From positions 1-60,190 of the forward strand of contig DBKS01000060.1 of assembly GCA_002298605.1 (NCBI GenBank): a DNA stretch of 60,190 nt, written 5' to 3'. This document shows, piece after piece, positions 54,019 through 60,190 of the stretch. The translations under genes were made by a program, and so were the position numbers. A model generated the notes under the pieces. The model searched no databases and was not told the DNA's origin. It saw only the letters and a list, made by a program, of their open reading frames with translations. Each line of letters opens with the position of its first letter. Within the stretch, counting starts at the first letter, position 1. Source of the DNA: Bifidobacterium sp. UBA744 (GTDB lineage Bacteria > Actinomycetota > Actinomycetes > Actinomycetales > Bifidobacteriaceae).

Positions 54019-55128
54019 TCATCGCATACGGGCCAAACGCGGCAATGCGCTTGGGGTGGTCAGCATCGAGGCGGCCATCACTCCCAACGACAACCCGCAC
54101 AGCACAATGACGGCACAGCGAACGGGACCGTCCGTCACCATGGCCATCGCATCCGCAACCGATTGTGCATCCGGCGCCAACGCCGCGGCCAACGCGCCCA
54201 AAGCCGCTAATGCGGACGGCAGCGACCAACCCAACGTCCAACCGAGCATTTTCAACACCACCTGCGGCCGGGACGCGCCGAACTGACGCAGCATCGCCAA
54301 CTCCGTTTTCCGCTGCAGCACGATCGCAACCCCTACGCCAGCCGCAAGCACCGCCGCGGGAATGACCACCAACCGGGAGACGCGCCCGGCATAATCCGCG
54401 GAGCTGGGCGGATCCCCCGGAAGCAGCGGATTCAGTTTGGTTGGCATGGGCACGGACGTTCCCGGAGCTTGGATTCCGGCGTCGGAAACCACCGCGTTCA
54501 ACGCGTCCCGCACGGTGGATGTCATGGGCCAGGCCCGCACCCAGCACGAATCGAACATGGTGCTCAGTTCCGTAACGGGAGTGTCCAGCATGATCGTGCT
54601 CGCGTACTGCGGCAGACGGCCGTCGTTCGGCCAGTCGAAGGTGCCGGTGACCCGAATGTGATCCCCCGCATGCGTCACCAGATCGTCCCCGGCGCCCAAG
54701 TCGAGACGTTCCCCCACCTTCGTCGATATCACGAACCCGTCATCGCCTTCAATATCCAGCACCTCATGGGCGCCGCTGGTGACCTCGTAGGCCATATAGG
54801 GCGCGTCCGGCAACGAGATGGGTGTGACCGCATCGGCCCCACGCATCGCCATCGCCCCCTCAACCCCGGCAATGGACGTCAACGCGGCGCAATCAGAACC
54901 GCGTATGCCCTTGGGGGCGCTGATCGTCAGAATATCGCCGCCCGCCTCGCGATACGCCCACGCAGTATCGCTCATCTGCCGCACGGCAAGCGCGTCAGCG
55001 CCTCCGCACAGCAGTATGACCGCAATCAGCACGCACGACCATATCGCCGGATTGCCTACGTCGCTGCGCAGATCGCGCCAGGCTTCCGAAAGAGGCCAAC
55101 GCCACGATGCGTTACGATGCCTGCCCAT
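54019..55128 (-). CDS. FtsX-like ABC export permease (MacB-type)
   Basis: 369 aa with one N-terminal helix (IWSCVLIAVILLCGGADAL), a large extracellular domain (about 60-250) and three C-terminal helices (LVVIPAAVLAAGVGVAIVL; LGWTLGWSLPSALAALGAL; VIVLCGLSLGVMAA), the MacB/LolE/FtsX topology. LRQFGASRPQVVLKML is the coupling region. GGAGGAGGTGCC precedes the ATG at 55128, 17 nt inside the end of the ATPase gene. Last gene of adaptor-ATPase-permease. The substrate is unknown. Confidence 0.88.
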   Translation of the reverse strand: MGRHRNASWRWPLSEAWRDLRSDVGNPAIWSCVLIAVILLCGGADALAVRQMSDTAWAYREAGGDILTISAPKGIRGSDCAALTSIAGVEGAMAMRGADAVTPISLPDAPYMAYEVTSGAHEVLDIEGDDGFVISTKVGERLDLGAGDDLVTHAGDHIRVTGTFDWPNDGRLPQYASTIMLDTPVTELSTMFDSCWVRAWPMTSTVRDALNAVVSDAGIQAPGTSVPMPTKLNPLLPGDPPSSADYAGRVSRLVVIPAAVLAAGVGVAIVLQRKTELAMLRQFGASRPQVVLKMLGWTLGWSLPSALAALGALAAALAPDAQSVADAMAMVTDGPVRCAVIVLCGLSLGVMAASMLTTPSALPRLARMR

Positions 55129-55813
55129 GAGGCACCTCCTCCTGCGCCTGTCCGAGATCGATGACGTCGTCGCATGCATCGCGCAGTTCGAGATCGTGGG
55201 TCGCCACCACCACGATGGTGCCGTTCATGGCCAGCCCGCGAATATGTGCGATCACCGTGCGCGCGCTGTTGCGGTCCAGCGACGCGGTGGGCTCGTCCAC
55301 CAACAACAGGTCGCATCGCGTGGCCGCCGCCCGCGCAAGCATCAGCCGTTGGGCCTCACCGCCCGAAAGGCTGCCGTAGTCATGATCAGCAACGTCTTCC
55401 AACCCGAATTGCGCGAGGATATGCATCGCCTCCGTCTCCGCAATGTCGCGAGGGGTGCCTTTGACCAGCAACGGCAACGCCACGTGGTCAAGAACGCCGC
55501 GTTTCGCCACGCCGAGCGGCAACTGCGGCACCCAGTTCACCACGGAAACCTCGTCCCGCTCCACGCTGCCCTCGGTGGGTTCCAGCCATCCCGCAAGGAT
55601 GGCGAGCAGGGTGCTCTTGCCCGAGCCCGATGGTCCGATCAGCGCGTGAATGCGACCGGCAGTCAGTCGCGCCTCAAGATGCCGGAACAGAAAATCGCCA
55701 GCCACATAAGCATGGCCCAAATCATGCAGCAGTACGCACGGGCCACTCAATACCGTTGCGCTGGAGCTGGAACCGTCCGATTGCAGTCTCCCGGCAACCG
55801 CCACGCCGCTCAT
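55112..55813 (-). CDS. MacB/LolD-type ABC export ATPase
   Basis: 233 aa. Walker A IGPSGSGKST, signature LSGGEAQR, Walker B LLLVDEPTASLD, switch ATHDLE; the LolD/MacB/FtsE subfamily. The ATG at 55813 overlaps the adaptor's stop as ATGA; a TTG two codons earlier is an alternative. Overlaps on both sides mean the three proteins are made together. Confidence 0.9.
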   Translation of the reverse strand: MSGVAVAGRLQSDGSSSSATVLSGPCVLLHDLGHAYVAGDFLFRHLEARLTAGRIHALIGPSGSGKSTLLAILAGWLEPTEGSVERDEVSVVNWVPQLPLGVAKRGVLDHVALPLLVKGTPRDIAETEAMHILAQFGLEDVADHDYGSLSGGEAQRLMLARAAATRCDLLLVDEPTASLDRNSARTVIAHIRGLAMNGTIVVVATHDLELRDACDDVIDLGQAQEEVPHGQAS

Positions 55814-57000
55814 GAGCAATCACCGGCTCGGGGGTCAAGGCGCACAAAACCGGCGGGAATGCCGCCGTCCCGAGCGTTCTGCACATAGGTACGACCCAGC
55901 ATCGAGCCCACAATGGTGACGGGAACGGTGGTGTCCGCGCCGGTGTCTTCCGAAGCCTCATTCGTCACGACAATGCAAGCCTGCACCGCCCCTGTCGAGA
56001 CATCGGCCCCGCCCATTGTCCCAATCGCCGCAGCCGGCACCACGCCAACCGTCACGGGGTTCTTCAGCACCCACTGCACGTTCACCTGCCGCACCCCGGA
56101 CTGGTTCGCCGCCGACTGAATGAATGCGCTGGAGCGTGAAAAAGCGGTCAGATCGCCAACCGCGCCCTGGGCGTCGATGTCAATCGTCGCGTCGCCAGCT
56201 TGGATCACCCGCTCCCCGGCGGCAGCCCCCGTCGGCAGCGATTGTGCCTGGGCGCTCGAGGCCATGTCGGGCAGTTGTGCAATGGGCTGGCTGGCGCCGA
56301 TCATCTGCCCCACCGGCGCCGGGCACCCAGAAACCTTCACCCCGTCCGCAGGCAGCCACGCGGCATCGCTTACGGCAATCACGTTGACATTCTTGTCAAG
56401 AGGCGCTCCCGCATTGGCTGAGGCCTGCTTGAAGGCCGCAATGGTGGCCTCGGTTACCGCATTGCCGCTGACCTCTCCCACGCCCAATGATTTCAGCGCA
56501 TTGTTCAACGATTCGGCGTCACTGCCAGTATCGCCGACTTTCAGACTGCGCCACAACGGCTCGGCCGTGGCCAGCATCATCACCGCCCTGCCATCGATGT
56601 TCATCAACGACTGTCCGGATTTGAGTTCCGCTCCCGGTTTGCAATTCGACGACGTCACCATGCCGGACCTCGGAGCGACCACCGGTGCCATCGACACCTC
56701 CTCCGCATTGATCGTAACGGATCTGGCATCGTTGACCTGCTGCGTTTCTATGGCCGCGCTTGCGTTCGGATTGGCATCAGCCAGCACCTTCGGAGGATGC
56801 GGCGCCAGCACTATGGCGGTGCCACCCACGCCGATGAGCAAACAGGCCACGGCGATAACCGCCGTCATCTGCTTGCCGATGGCGAACCGCCGTTTCGAGG
56901 CGGTAATTCCACTACCTCGCTGCACTGTGTTCCTGGCAGAGCCCGCTGGCCACTTGTCGCCATCACCCCGCTGCGCTTTGTTACCGAATATCCGCCCCAT
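55810..57000 (-). CDS. Membrane-fusion/adaptor protein of an export system, with a peptidoglycan-binding-like domain
   Basis: 396 aa. Cytoplasmic head of about 45 residues, one helix (TAVIAVACLLIGVGGTAIVL), then an extracellular adaptor: lipoyl/beta-barrel pieces (SMAPVVAPRSGMVTSSNCKPG; SGQSLMNIDGRAVM) flanking a putative peptidoglycan-binding-like unit (LKVGDTGSDAESLNNALKSL). This layout fits MacA-like adaptors in Gram-positive bacteria. GGAGGATACC precedes the ATG, and an inverted repeat is 20-50 nt upstream. It probably links the ABC pair to the wall; cargo may be a peptide, antibiotic or lipid. Confidence 0.85.
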   Translation of the reverse strand: MGRIFGNKAQRGDGDKWPAGSARNTVQRGSGITASKRRFAIGKQMTAVIAVACLLIGVGGTAIVLAPHPPKVLADANPNASAAIETQQVNDARSVTINAEEVSMAPVVAPRSGMVTSSNCKPGAELKSGQSLMNIDGRAVMMLATAEPLWRSLKVGDTGSDAESLNNALKSLGVGEVSGNAVTEATIAAFKQASANAGAPLDKNVNVIAVSDAAWLPADGVKVSGCPAPVGQMIGASQPIAQLPDMASSAQAQSLPTGAAAGERVIQAGDATIDIDAQGAVGDLTAFSRSSAFIQSAANQSGVRQVNVQWVLKNPVTVGVVPAAAIGTMGGADVSTGAVQACIVVTNEASEDTGADTTVPVTIVGSMLGRTYVQNARDGGIPAGFVRLDPRAGDCS

Positions 57001-57019
57001 GGTATCCTCCGATCCTCAC

Positions 57020-57051
57020 TGATCATGAGAAAGCTCCCTTAGGCATGATCA
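57020..57051. promoter_or_regulatory. Operator-like inverted repeat upstream of the export operon
   Basis: TGATCATG and CATGATCA are exact inverted copies, 16 nt apart, ending 19 nt before the adaptor ATG. Spacing (centre to centre about 24 bp) suits a dimeric or tetrameric repressor. No regulator gene is next to it. Confidence 0.5.
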
Positions 57052-57142
57052 TAGTCGTCCCGGTAATTCGGCGCAGTAAACTGCACAACATATTCGCCCG
57101 ACTTTCCCCGACGACTTCCGTTTTCGTGAAGATCAGGACCGG

Positions 57143-57847
57143 CTACCGTCCCTTCAGCGGGGAATCCGAGATGTTGTGCAATGGGTCCGTCCAGCATGTG
57201 TCCCACACCGGGAACCGGGAATCCTTCGAACCCGTCGGATTGCCATTGACATACGGATTACCACCCGACCTGCGCACACGGTTGAACTCGTCAAACGACA
57301 TCGCACCGTCCACCAGGCCACGCTCCCGATAGCACTCAAACCGGTACGGTTCCAAATCAACATCCTCCGGATTATACAAAGCCTGGTAATAATACAAGAC
57401 CACCAAGTCGTAACCCGTATCAAGCCCGCATTCGCGGAACGCCGACTTAACACGGGGATCATCCCCCGGCATGGTATCTCCATTGGAGACGCCCACGCCA
57501 CCGTCCTTGTAGAACCAGTAGTCCCTGTTGGGCTGGAACCCGTACTTCGCATAACACCCCACGGCACGGCCCTCCAAATCATTCATCTCACCGGCGGTGA
57601 TCACCCTGTCATCAAGGACCGCACGCACCACGTCAACATAGGCACCTCCGCGTTGAAGGCTCACCTCTATCTTCCGCATGTACCCGTCCGCGATCGGCAC
57701 CGAATCCACATACTGCGCATACTCCGAACGAACCCGACCACCCGGAGGCGGCGCAACGCCATCATCGGAACCGGCACCGCAACCCGACAACACAAGCAAC
57801 AAGCCAACCAATACAGCCACACGGCGAACCACTCCCGTCCCAACCAC
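57143..57847 (-). CDS. Lipoprotein of unknown function, paralogue 1
   Basis: 234 aa. Signal peptide ending in lipobox LVLSGC, then about 210 residues, acidic, Tyr-rich. Conserved with paralogue 2 at 58980: VITAxEMNDLE, then GCxAKYG, VDLxPYRFxCY and the C-terminal DPLHNISDSPLKGR, including four cysteines outside the lipobox. The ATG used in paralogue 2 corresponds to ACG here; the start is probably the GTG at 57847 with a strong GGAGGGGAGG site 5 nt upstream. Same strand as, and 142 nt before, the export operon. I do not recognise the family. Confidence 0.8.
   Translation of the reverse strand: MVGTGVVRRVAVLVGLLLVLSGCGAGSDDGVAPPPGGRVRSEYAQYVDSVPIADGYMRKIEVSLQRGGAYVDVVRAVLDDRVITAGEMNDLEGRAVGCYAKYGFQPNRDYWFYKDGGVGVSNGDTMPGDDPRVKSAFRECGLDTGYDLVVLYYYQALYNPEDVDLEPYRFECYRERGLVDGAMSFDEFNRVRRSGGNPYVNGNPTGSKDSRFPVWDTCWTDPLHNISDSPLKGR
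57777..57832. repeat. Near-identical signal-peptide segment, copy 1
   Basis: 56 nt coding for the signal peptide and lipobox of paralogue 1; it differs from 59650-59705 at one base. With the similar gene ends (57143 and 58980 regions), it forms conserved borders around divergent middles. Confidence 0.85.
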
Positions 57848-58174
57848 CGCAGCCTCCCCTCCGCCCGCAACAGCGCGGACCAACACGACGGCATCACCAA
57901 CGACACCACCCCTCAAACCAGTCTAAAACCAGCAACCACAACCCCGCAACCAGCCAACTTCCGCCACCGTGAAGACACCAATGAAAAACCGTTCAACGCC
58001 AAACCCCCGGCAACGCACCAACCTCGTACACACCGCCACGCATTCCCCGGCAACGCCCCGGAACCCGTCTTCTCTCCCACCCGACATGCTTCCAACACTT
58101 TGGAGTAGCCCGACTTTCAATGCGCCCATAGATTGCCAAGCCTCTGAGGCATCGCATGATTCTGCTTGCCGGAA
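57848..58174. other. 327 nt gap with unusual base composition
   Basis: Nothing that I can support as a gene. The plus strand is strongly C/A rich and the minus strand G/T rich, with CCCCGGCAACGC repeated near 58006 and 58047. Minus-strand frames here lack ribosome sites and look low-complexity. It should contain the promoter of lipoprotein paralogue 1. Confidence 0.4.
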
Positions 58175-58489
58175 TCAGTCACGCGGCCACTCACGGCCAA
58201 ACCTACAAGATTCAAGCTCAGCATGAGTACATATACGTCGCAACAACACGTGACGCGGCGTCACCTTGTAAACAACTAACACGTCGTCACAAGCATGGCA
58301 TTCCATATAACCAGTCATGCACCCACGACGATGCGACAGCACATGTGGCGAGCAAGATTCAGGAACAACGCCATACACTGCCAAATAGTCATACACAAGA
58401 TCGTATACAATCTCAGCACGACCCGGATCAAACCGCATAAGACGTGCCATATCGGCGTCGAAGTCGGCGTGAAAACTAATATCACGCAC
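58175..58489 (-). CDS. YafQ/RelE-family toxin of a type II toxin-antitoxin pair
   Basis: 104 aa from the GTG at 58489. The four residues needed for YafQ ribonuclease activity have counterparts: His in SPHVL, His in YMECHA, Asp in CDDVLVV, and His in ICTHAELE. VLVVYKVTPRHVLLRRICTH gives the final beta-strands of the fold. The family cuts mRNA on the ribosome. An earlier in-frame start at 58546 would lie inside the antitoxin. The GTG overlaps the antitoxin stop by 8 nt, the usual antitoxin-first coupling. Confidence 0.82.
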   Translation of the reverse strand: MRDISFHADFDADMARLMRFDPGRAEIVYDLVYDYLAVYGVVPESCSPHVLSHRRGCMTGYMECHACDDVLVVYKVTPRHVLLRRICTHAELESCRFGREWPRD

Positions 58490-58694
58490 CGACCGCCCCC
58501 GACATGATTCTACGCATATGCTCGCCAGCATCTTCACGACTGGCAAACGTCACATAACCCTCGGGGACTTCATCATTGCCGCCAGCGGCATACCCGGCAA
58601 GATATGCGCTAAGCAACGACGTAAGATTATCGCCACGTCTGTCAGCTACAACTTCAGCGGCTTTATAAACCGGCAAAGACTCTATAGCAGTCAT
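58482..58694 (-). CDS. Antitoxin of the YafQ-like pair
   Basis: 70 aa: MTAIESLPVYKAAEVVADRR..., a short acidic protein with no recognised DNA-binding motif by eye, perhaps RelB/DinJ-related. AAAGGTGGTGTGCT precedes the ATG. Called as antitoxin because of its size, its position immediately upstream and the overlap with the toxin gene. A TATAAT box lies about 30 nt upstream. Confidence 0.7.
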   Translation of the reverse strand: MTAIESLPVYKAAEVVADRRGDNLTSLLSAYLAGYAAGGNDEVPEGYVTFASREDAGEHMRRIMSGAVGA

Positions 58695-58722
58695 AGCACA
58701 CCACCTTTCTCTTTGGACGCCG

Positions 58723-58728
58723 ATTATA
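58723..58728 (-). promoter_or_regulatory. -10 box of the toxin-antitoxin operon
   Basis: TATAAT on the minus strand, 28 nt before the antitoxin ATG; no clear -35 hexamer. The rest of 58695-58979 (285 nt) has no supported gene. Confidence 0.45.
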
Positions 58729-58979
58729 TCGTCTGAACCTTAGTGTTTGGGCCTAGCCGGCCTACGAGACGTTAATCGTCAGCCGTAATCAGGTATGACC
58801 ATCATGACACGCACAGCACTCCGGCGTGGATGAACGCCTTGTACTGGAAGAAGCTCAGAGATGACGCCACCACCTGACCACCTCTCACCCACATTAAACA
58901 ACGAAAGGCCATACATACACAACGTTAGGGCAAATCACTAATAAAGCGACCAGTAAGCAAAACCCCCTACGCATACAGG

Positions 58980-59711
58980 CTACCGCCCCTTCAACGGGGA
59001 ATCCGAGATGTTGTGCAGCGGGTCAATGGTACACGCATCCATCAGTTCGGACTGCGAACCGGACCGGGGTATCTCCTTGAGCACGCGCTGCGAAGACCTC
59101 AGACGCTCATACTCCTCATACGAGTAATCCTCCAGCAGAAAACCATGCTCCTGATAACACCGGAACCGATACGGACCCAAATCAACATTATCCGGATTCC
59201 ACCACATCTCGTGGTATAACCTTTTCAGCTCACCATAACCATTGTCATATATGCATTCGTTGCTGATGGCAAACGTCTCCTCATTGGAATGCCCCTCATC
59301 GTTCATGGCAAGGCCGCCGCCGTCCTCACTCAGGTAGAGGTTCACCCCGGGCTTATACCCATACTTCGCAAAACAGCCAAGCGCACGCGACTCCAAATCA
59401 TTCATCTCATCGGCGGTGATCACACCATCAGCCAACACCGCACGCATCGCATCCACCTCGCCGGCAGACCCCGAGGCAGCCTTGCTGGACATAATCCTAT
59501 CAATGTACTGCCGCCATGCCGGACCGACCTCCACCGAACGCTCATACCCCATGTACACCGACTGATAGCCATCCATGACATGATCCAAACGAATCGAACC
59601 ATCCGCAGCAACCGACCCCTCACCACCAGCCGAACCGACAGAACCTACACCGCAACCCGACAACACAAGCAACAAGCCAACCAACACAGCCACACGGCGA
59701 ACCACTTTCAT
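58980..59711 (-). CDS. Lipoprotein of unknown function, paralogue 2
   Basis: 243 aa. MKVVRRVAVLVGLLLVLSGC is the signal peptide with lipobox (Cys20), followed by a Gly/Ser linker. Shares with paralogue 1 VITADEMNDLE, GCFAKYG, NPDNVDLGPYRFRCY and the identical 14-residue end. Region 25-95 and the section before the C-terminus differ strongly. Start ATG at 59711 after a GGGGG-containing site; the frame is open further upstream, but signal-peptide homology fixes it. The secreted-protein gene lies 88 nt upstream on the same strand, after a strong terminator. Confidence 0.82.
   Translation of the reverse strand: MKVVRRVAVLVGLLLVLSGCGVGSVGSAGGEGSVAADGSIRLDHVMDGYQSVYMGYERSVEVGPAWRQYIDRIMSSKAASGSAGEVDAMRAVLADGVITADEMNDLESRALGCFAKYGYKPGVNLYLSEDGGGLAMNDEGHSNEETFAISNECIYDNGYGELKRLYHEMWWNPDNVDLGPYRFRCYQEHGFLLEDYSYEEYERLRSSQRVLKEIPRSGSQSELMDACTIDPLHNISDSPLKGR
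59650..59705. repeat. Near-identical signal-peptide segment, copy 2
   Basis: Partner of 57777-57832, same length and 55 of 56 bases identical, in the same position of its gene. Confidence 0.85.
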
Positions 59712-59731
59712 AGCAAACCCCCACTTCCAAA

Positions 59732-59775
59732 CTGTCTGGCTCCGATACCGCTTACGCAGCAATGGAGCCAGACAG
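59732..59775 (-). terminator. Terminator after the secreted-protein gene
   Basis: CTGTCTGGCTCC and GGAGCCAGACAG form a perfect 12 bp stem with a 20 nt loop, 24 nt past the stop of the truncated gene. On the minus strand it is followed by TTTGG. It should stop transcription before lipoprotein paralogue 2. Confidence 0.65.
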
Positions 59776-59798
59776 TCTATAACCAATCAATCAAATGT

Positions 59799-60190
59799 TC
59801 AGAACACGATGGTTCCCCACGGGTTGATCGCAGGCAACAAATCATCCACCACATAGTCACAGCTGCCGCCGATCTCGGCAACCTTAGTACGACCGGCATC
59901 TTCGTTGATCTTGAAGCAAGCAGGATCCGATCTGCTATAGGGATACTGCTTATGCCCTTGAAGATTCCAGTTGCTGCCGATCTTGAACCAATGTTGGATA
60001 CCGTTATCGCAGGTGTTATTCATCGCATACCGGTGGTCACCGATCGGGGCAGGGGTATCCTCCTGGTAATACGAGCATGAACGCGATGACTTCCCCGACT
60101 TTGCATAATGCAGGGTCGCAGGCGAACCAGCCGGAGGGGTCGCGGCCGACGCGCCCGGCGACGACACCACGCACACCGACAACGCCAGCA
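59799..60190 (-). CDS. Secreted cysteine-containing protein, 5' end cut by the window edge
   Basis: The visible part begins inside a signal peptide (LALSVCVVSSPGASA, likely cut after ASA) and gives a mature protein of about 112 residues. It has four cysteines (SRSCSYY, NNTCDNG, DPACFK, GGSCDYV), enough for two disulphides, and many aromatic residues (HWFKIGSNWNLQGHKQYPY). No membrane anchor or sorting signal is at the C-terminus (INPWGTIVF). No family recognised. It should be a released extracellular protein. Confidence 0.75.
   Translation of the reverse strand, partial: LALSVCVVSSPGASAATPPAGSPATLHYAKSGKSSRSCSYYQEDTPAPIGDHRYAMNNTCDNGIQHWFKIGSNWNLQGHKQYPYSRSDPACFKINEDAGRTKVAEIGGSCDYVVDDLLPAINPWGTIVF

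Noticed and set aside
57176..58108. A 310-codon plus-strand frame at the right end
   Set aside because: Antisense to lipoprotein paralogue 1, which has a lipobox, a strong ribosome site and a paralogue.
57913..58129. Two short minus-strand frames upstream of lipoprotein paralogue 1
   Set aside because: No ribosome sites, Gly/Val/Trp-rich translation from a G/T-biased stretch, and the frames overlap one another.

Overview
This 60 kb window looks like a chromosomal piece of a high-GC Gram-positive bacterium, most likely a Bifidobacterium. The reasons are the gene content and order: dgt-dnaG; prfB-ftsE-ftsX-CHAP hydrolase-smpB; plant-glycan and galactoside hydrolases each beside a LacI regulator; an actinobacterial-type DapD; a Mycobacterium-like cystathionine beta-synthase; and high GC with many shadow frames. 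No tRNA, rRNA, CRISPR array, transposase or phage gene was recognised. Both edges cut a gene.

Layout. 1-5 kb: the start of a TM2-domain protein, an RpiR-type regulator, then primase dnaG and dGTPase dgt. 5-12 kb: a glycan locus with an MFS sugar transporter, a GH127 beta-L-arabinofuranosidase, a LacI regulator and a GH36 alpha-galactosidase; a shared operator-like sequence sits beside lacI and upstream of GH36. 12-16 kb: alanine racemase, an amino-acid permease, a GNAT-like protein and luxS. 16.6-23 kb: a phosphonate-type ABC importer (phnD-C-E-E), a cytoplasmic 5'-nucleotidase-like phosphoesterase and a second RpiR regulator. 23-27 kb: recQ, then metB and a cbs-type gene, which with luxS suggest homocysteine-to-cysteine conversion. 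27.5-33 kb: a complete dpp-type peptide importer. 33-36 kb: coaBC followed by two overlapping coaX paralogues. 36-39 kb: GH42 beta-galactosidase with a divergent LacI regulator. 39-43 kb: glmS, a pseudouridine synthase and glycerate kinase in one tight run. 43-46 kb: a polar amino-acid ABC importer. 46-52 kb: the cell-division and ribosome-rescue block. 52-54 kb: rlmH, a ~190 bp imperfect palindrome, dapD. 54-57 kb: an adaptor/ATPase/permease export system of MacAB-like architecture.

The last 3 kb is the least explained part: two paralogous lipoprotein genes with almost identical ends and divergent middles, a YafQ-like toxin with a small antitoxin between them, and a truncated gene for a secreted cysteine-containing protein.

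Recurrent themes: all three importer operons that start with a binding-protein gene carry a GC-rich hairpin directly after that gene. Two regulator genes (LacI at 8682, RpiR at 22052) have a -10-like box about 7 nt before the ATG, as in leaderless transcripts. The observations most worth following are the tandem coaX pair, the lipoprotein pair, the phn importer joined to an intracellular phosphoesterase, and the LacI-linked GH127/GH36 locus.
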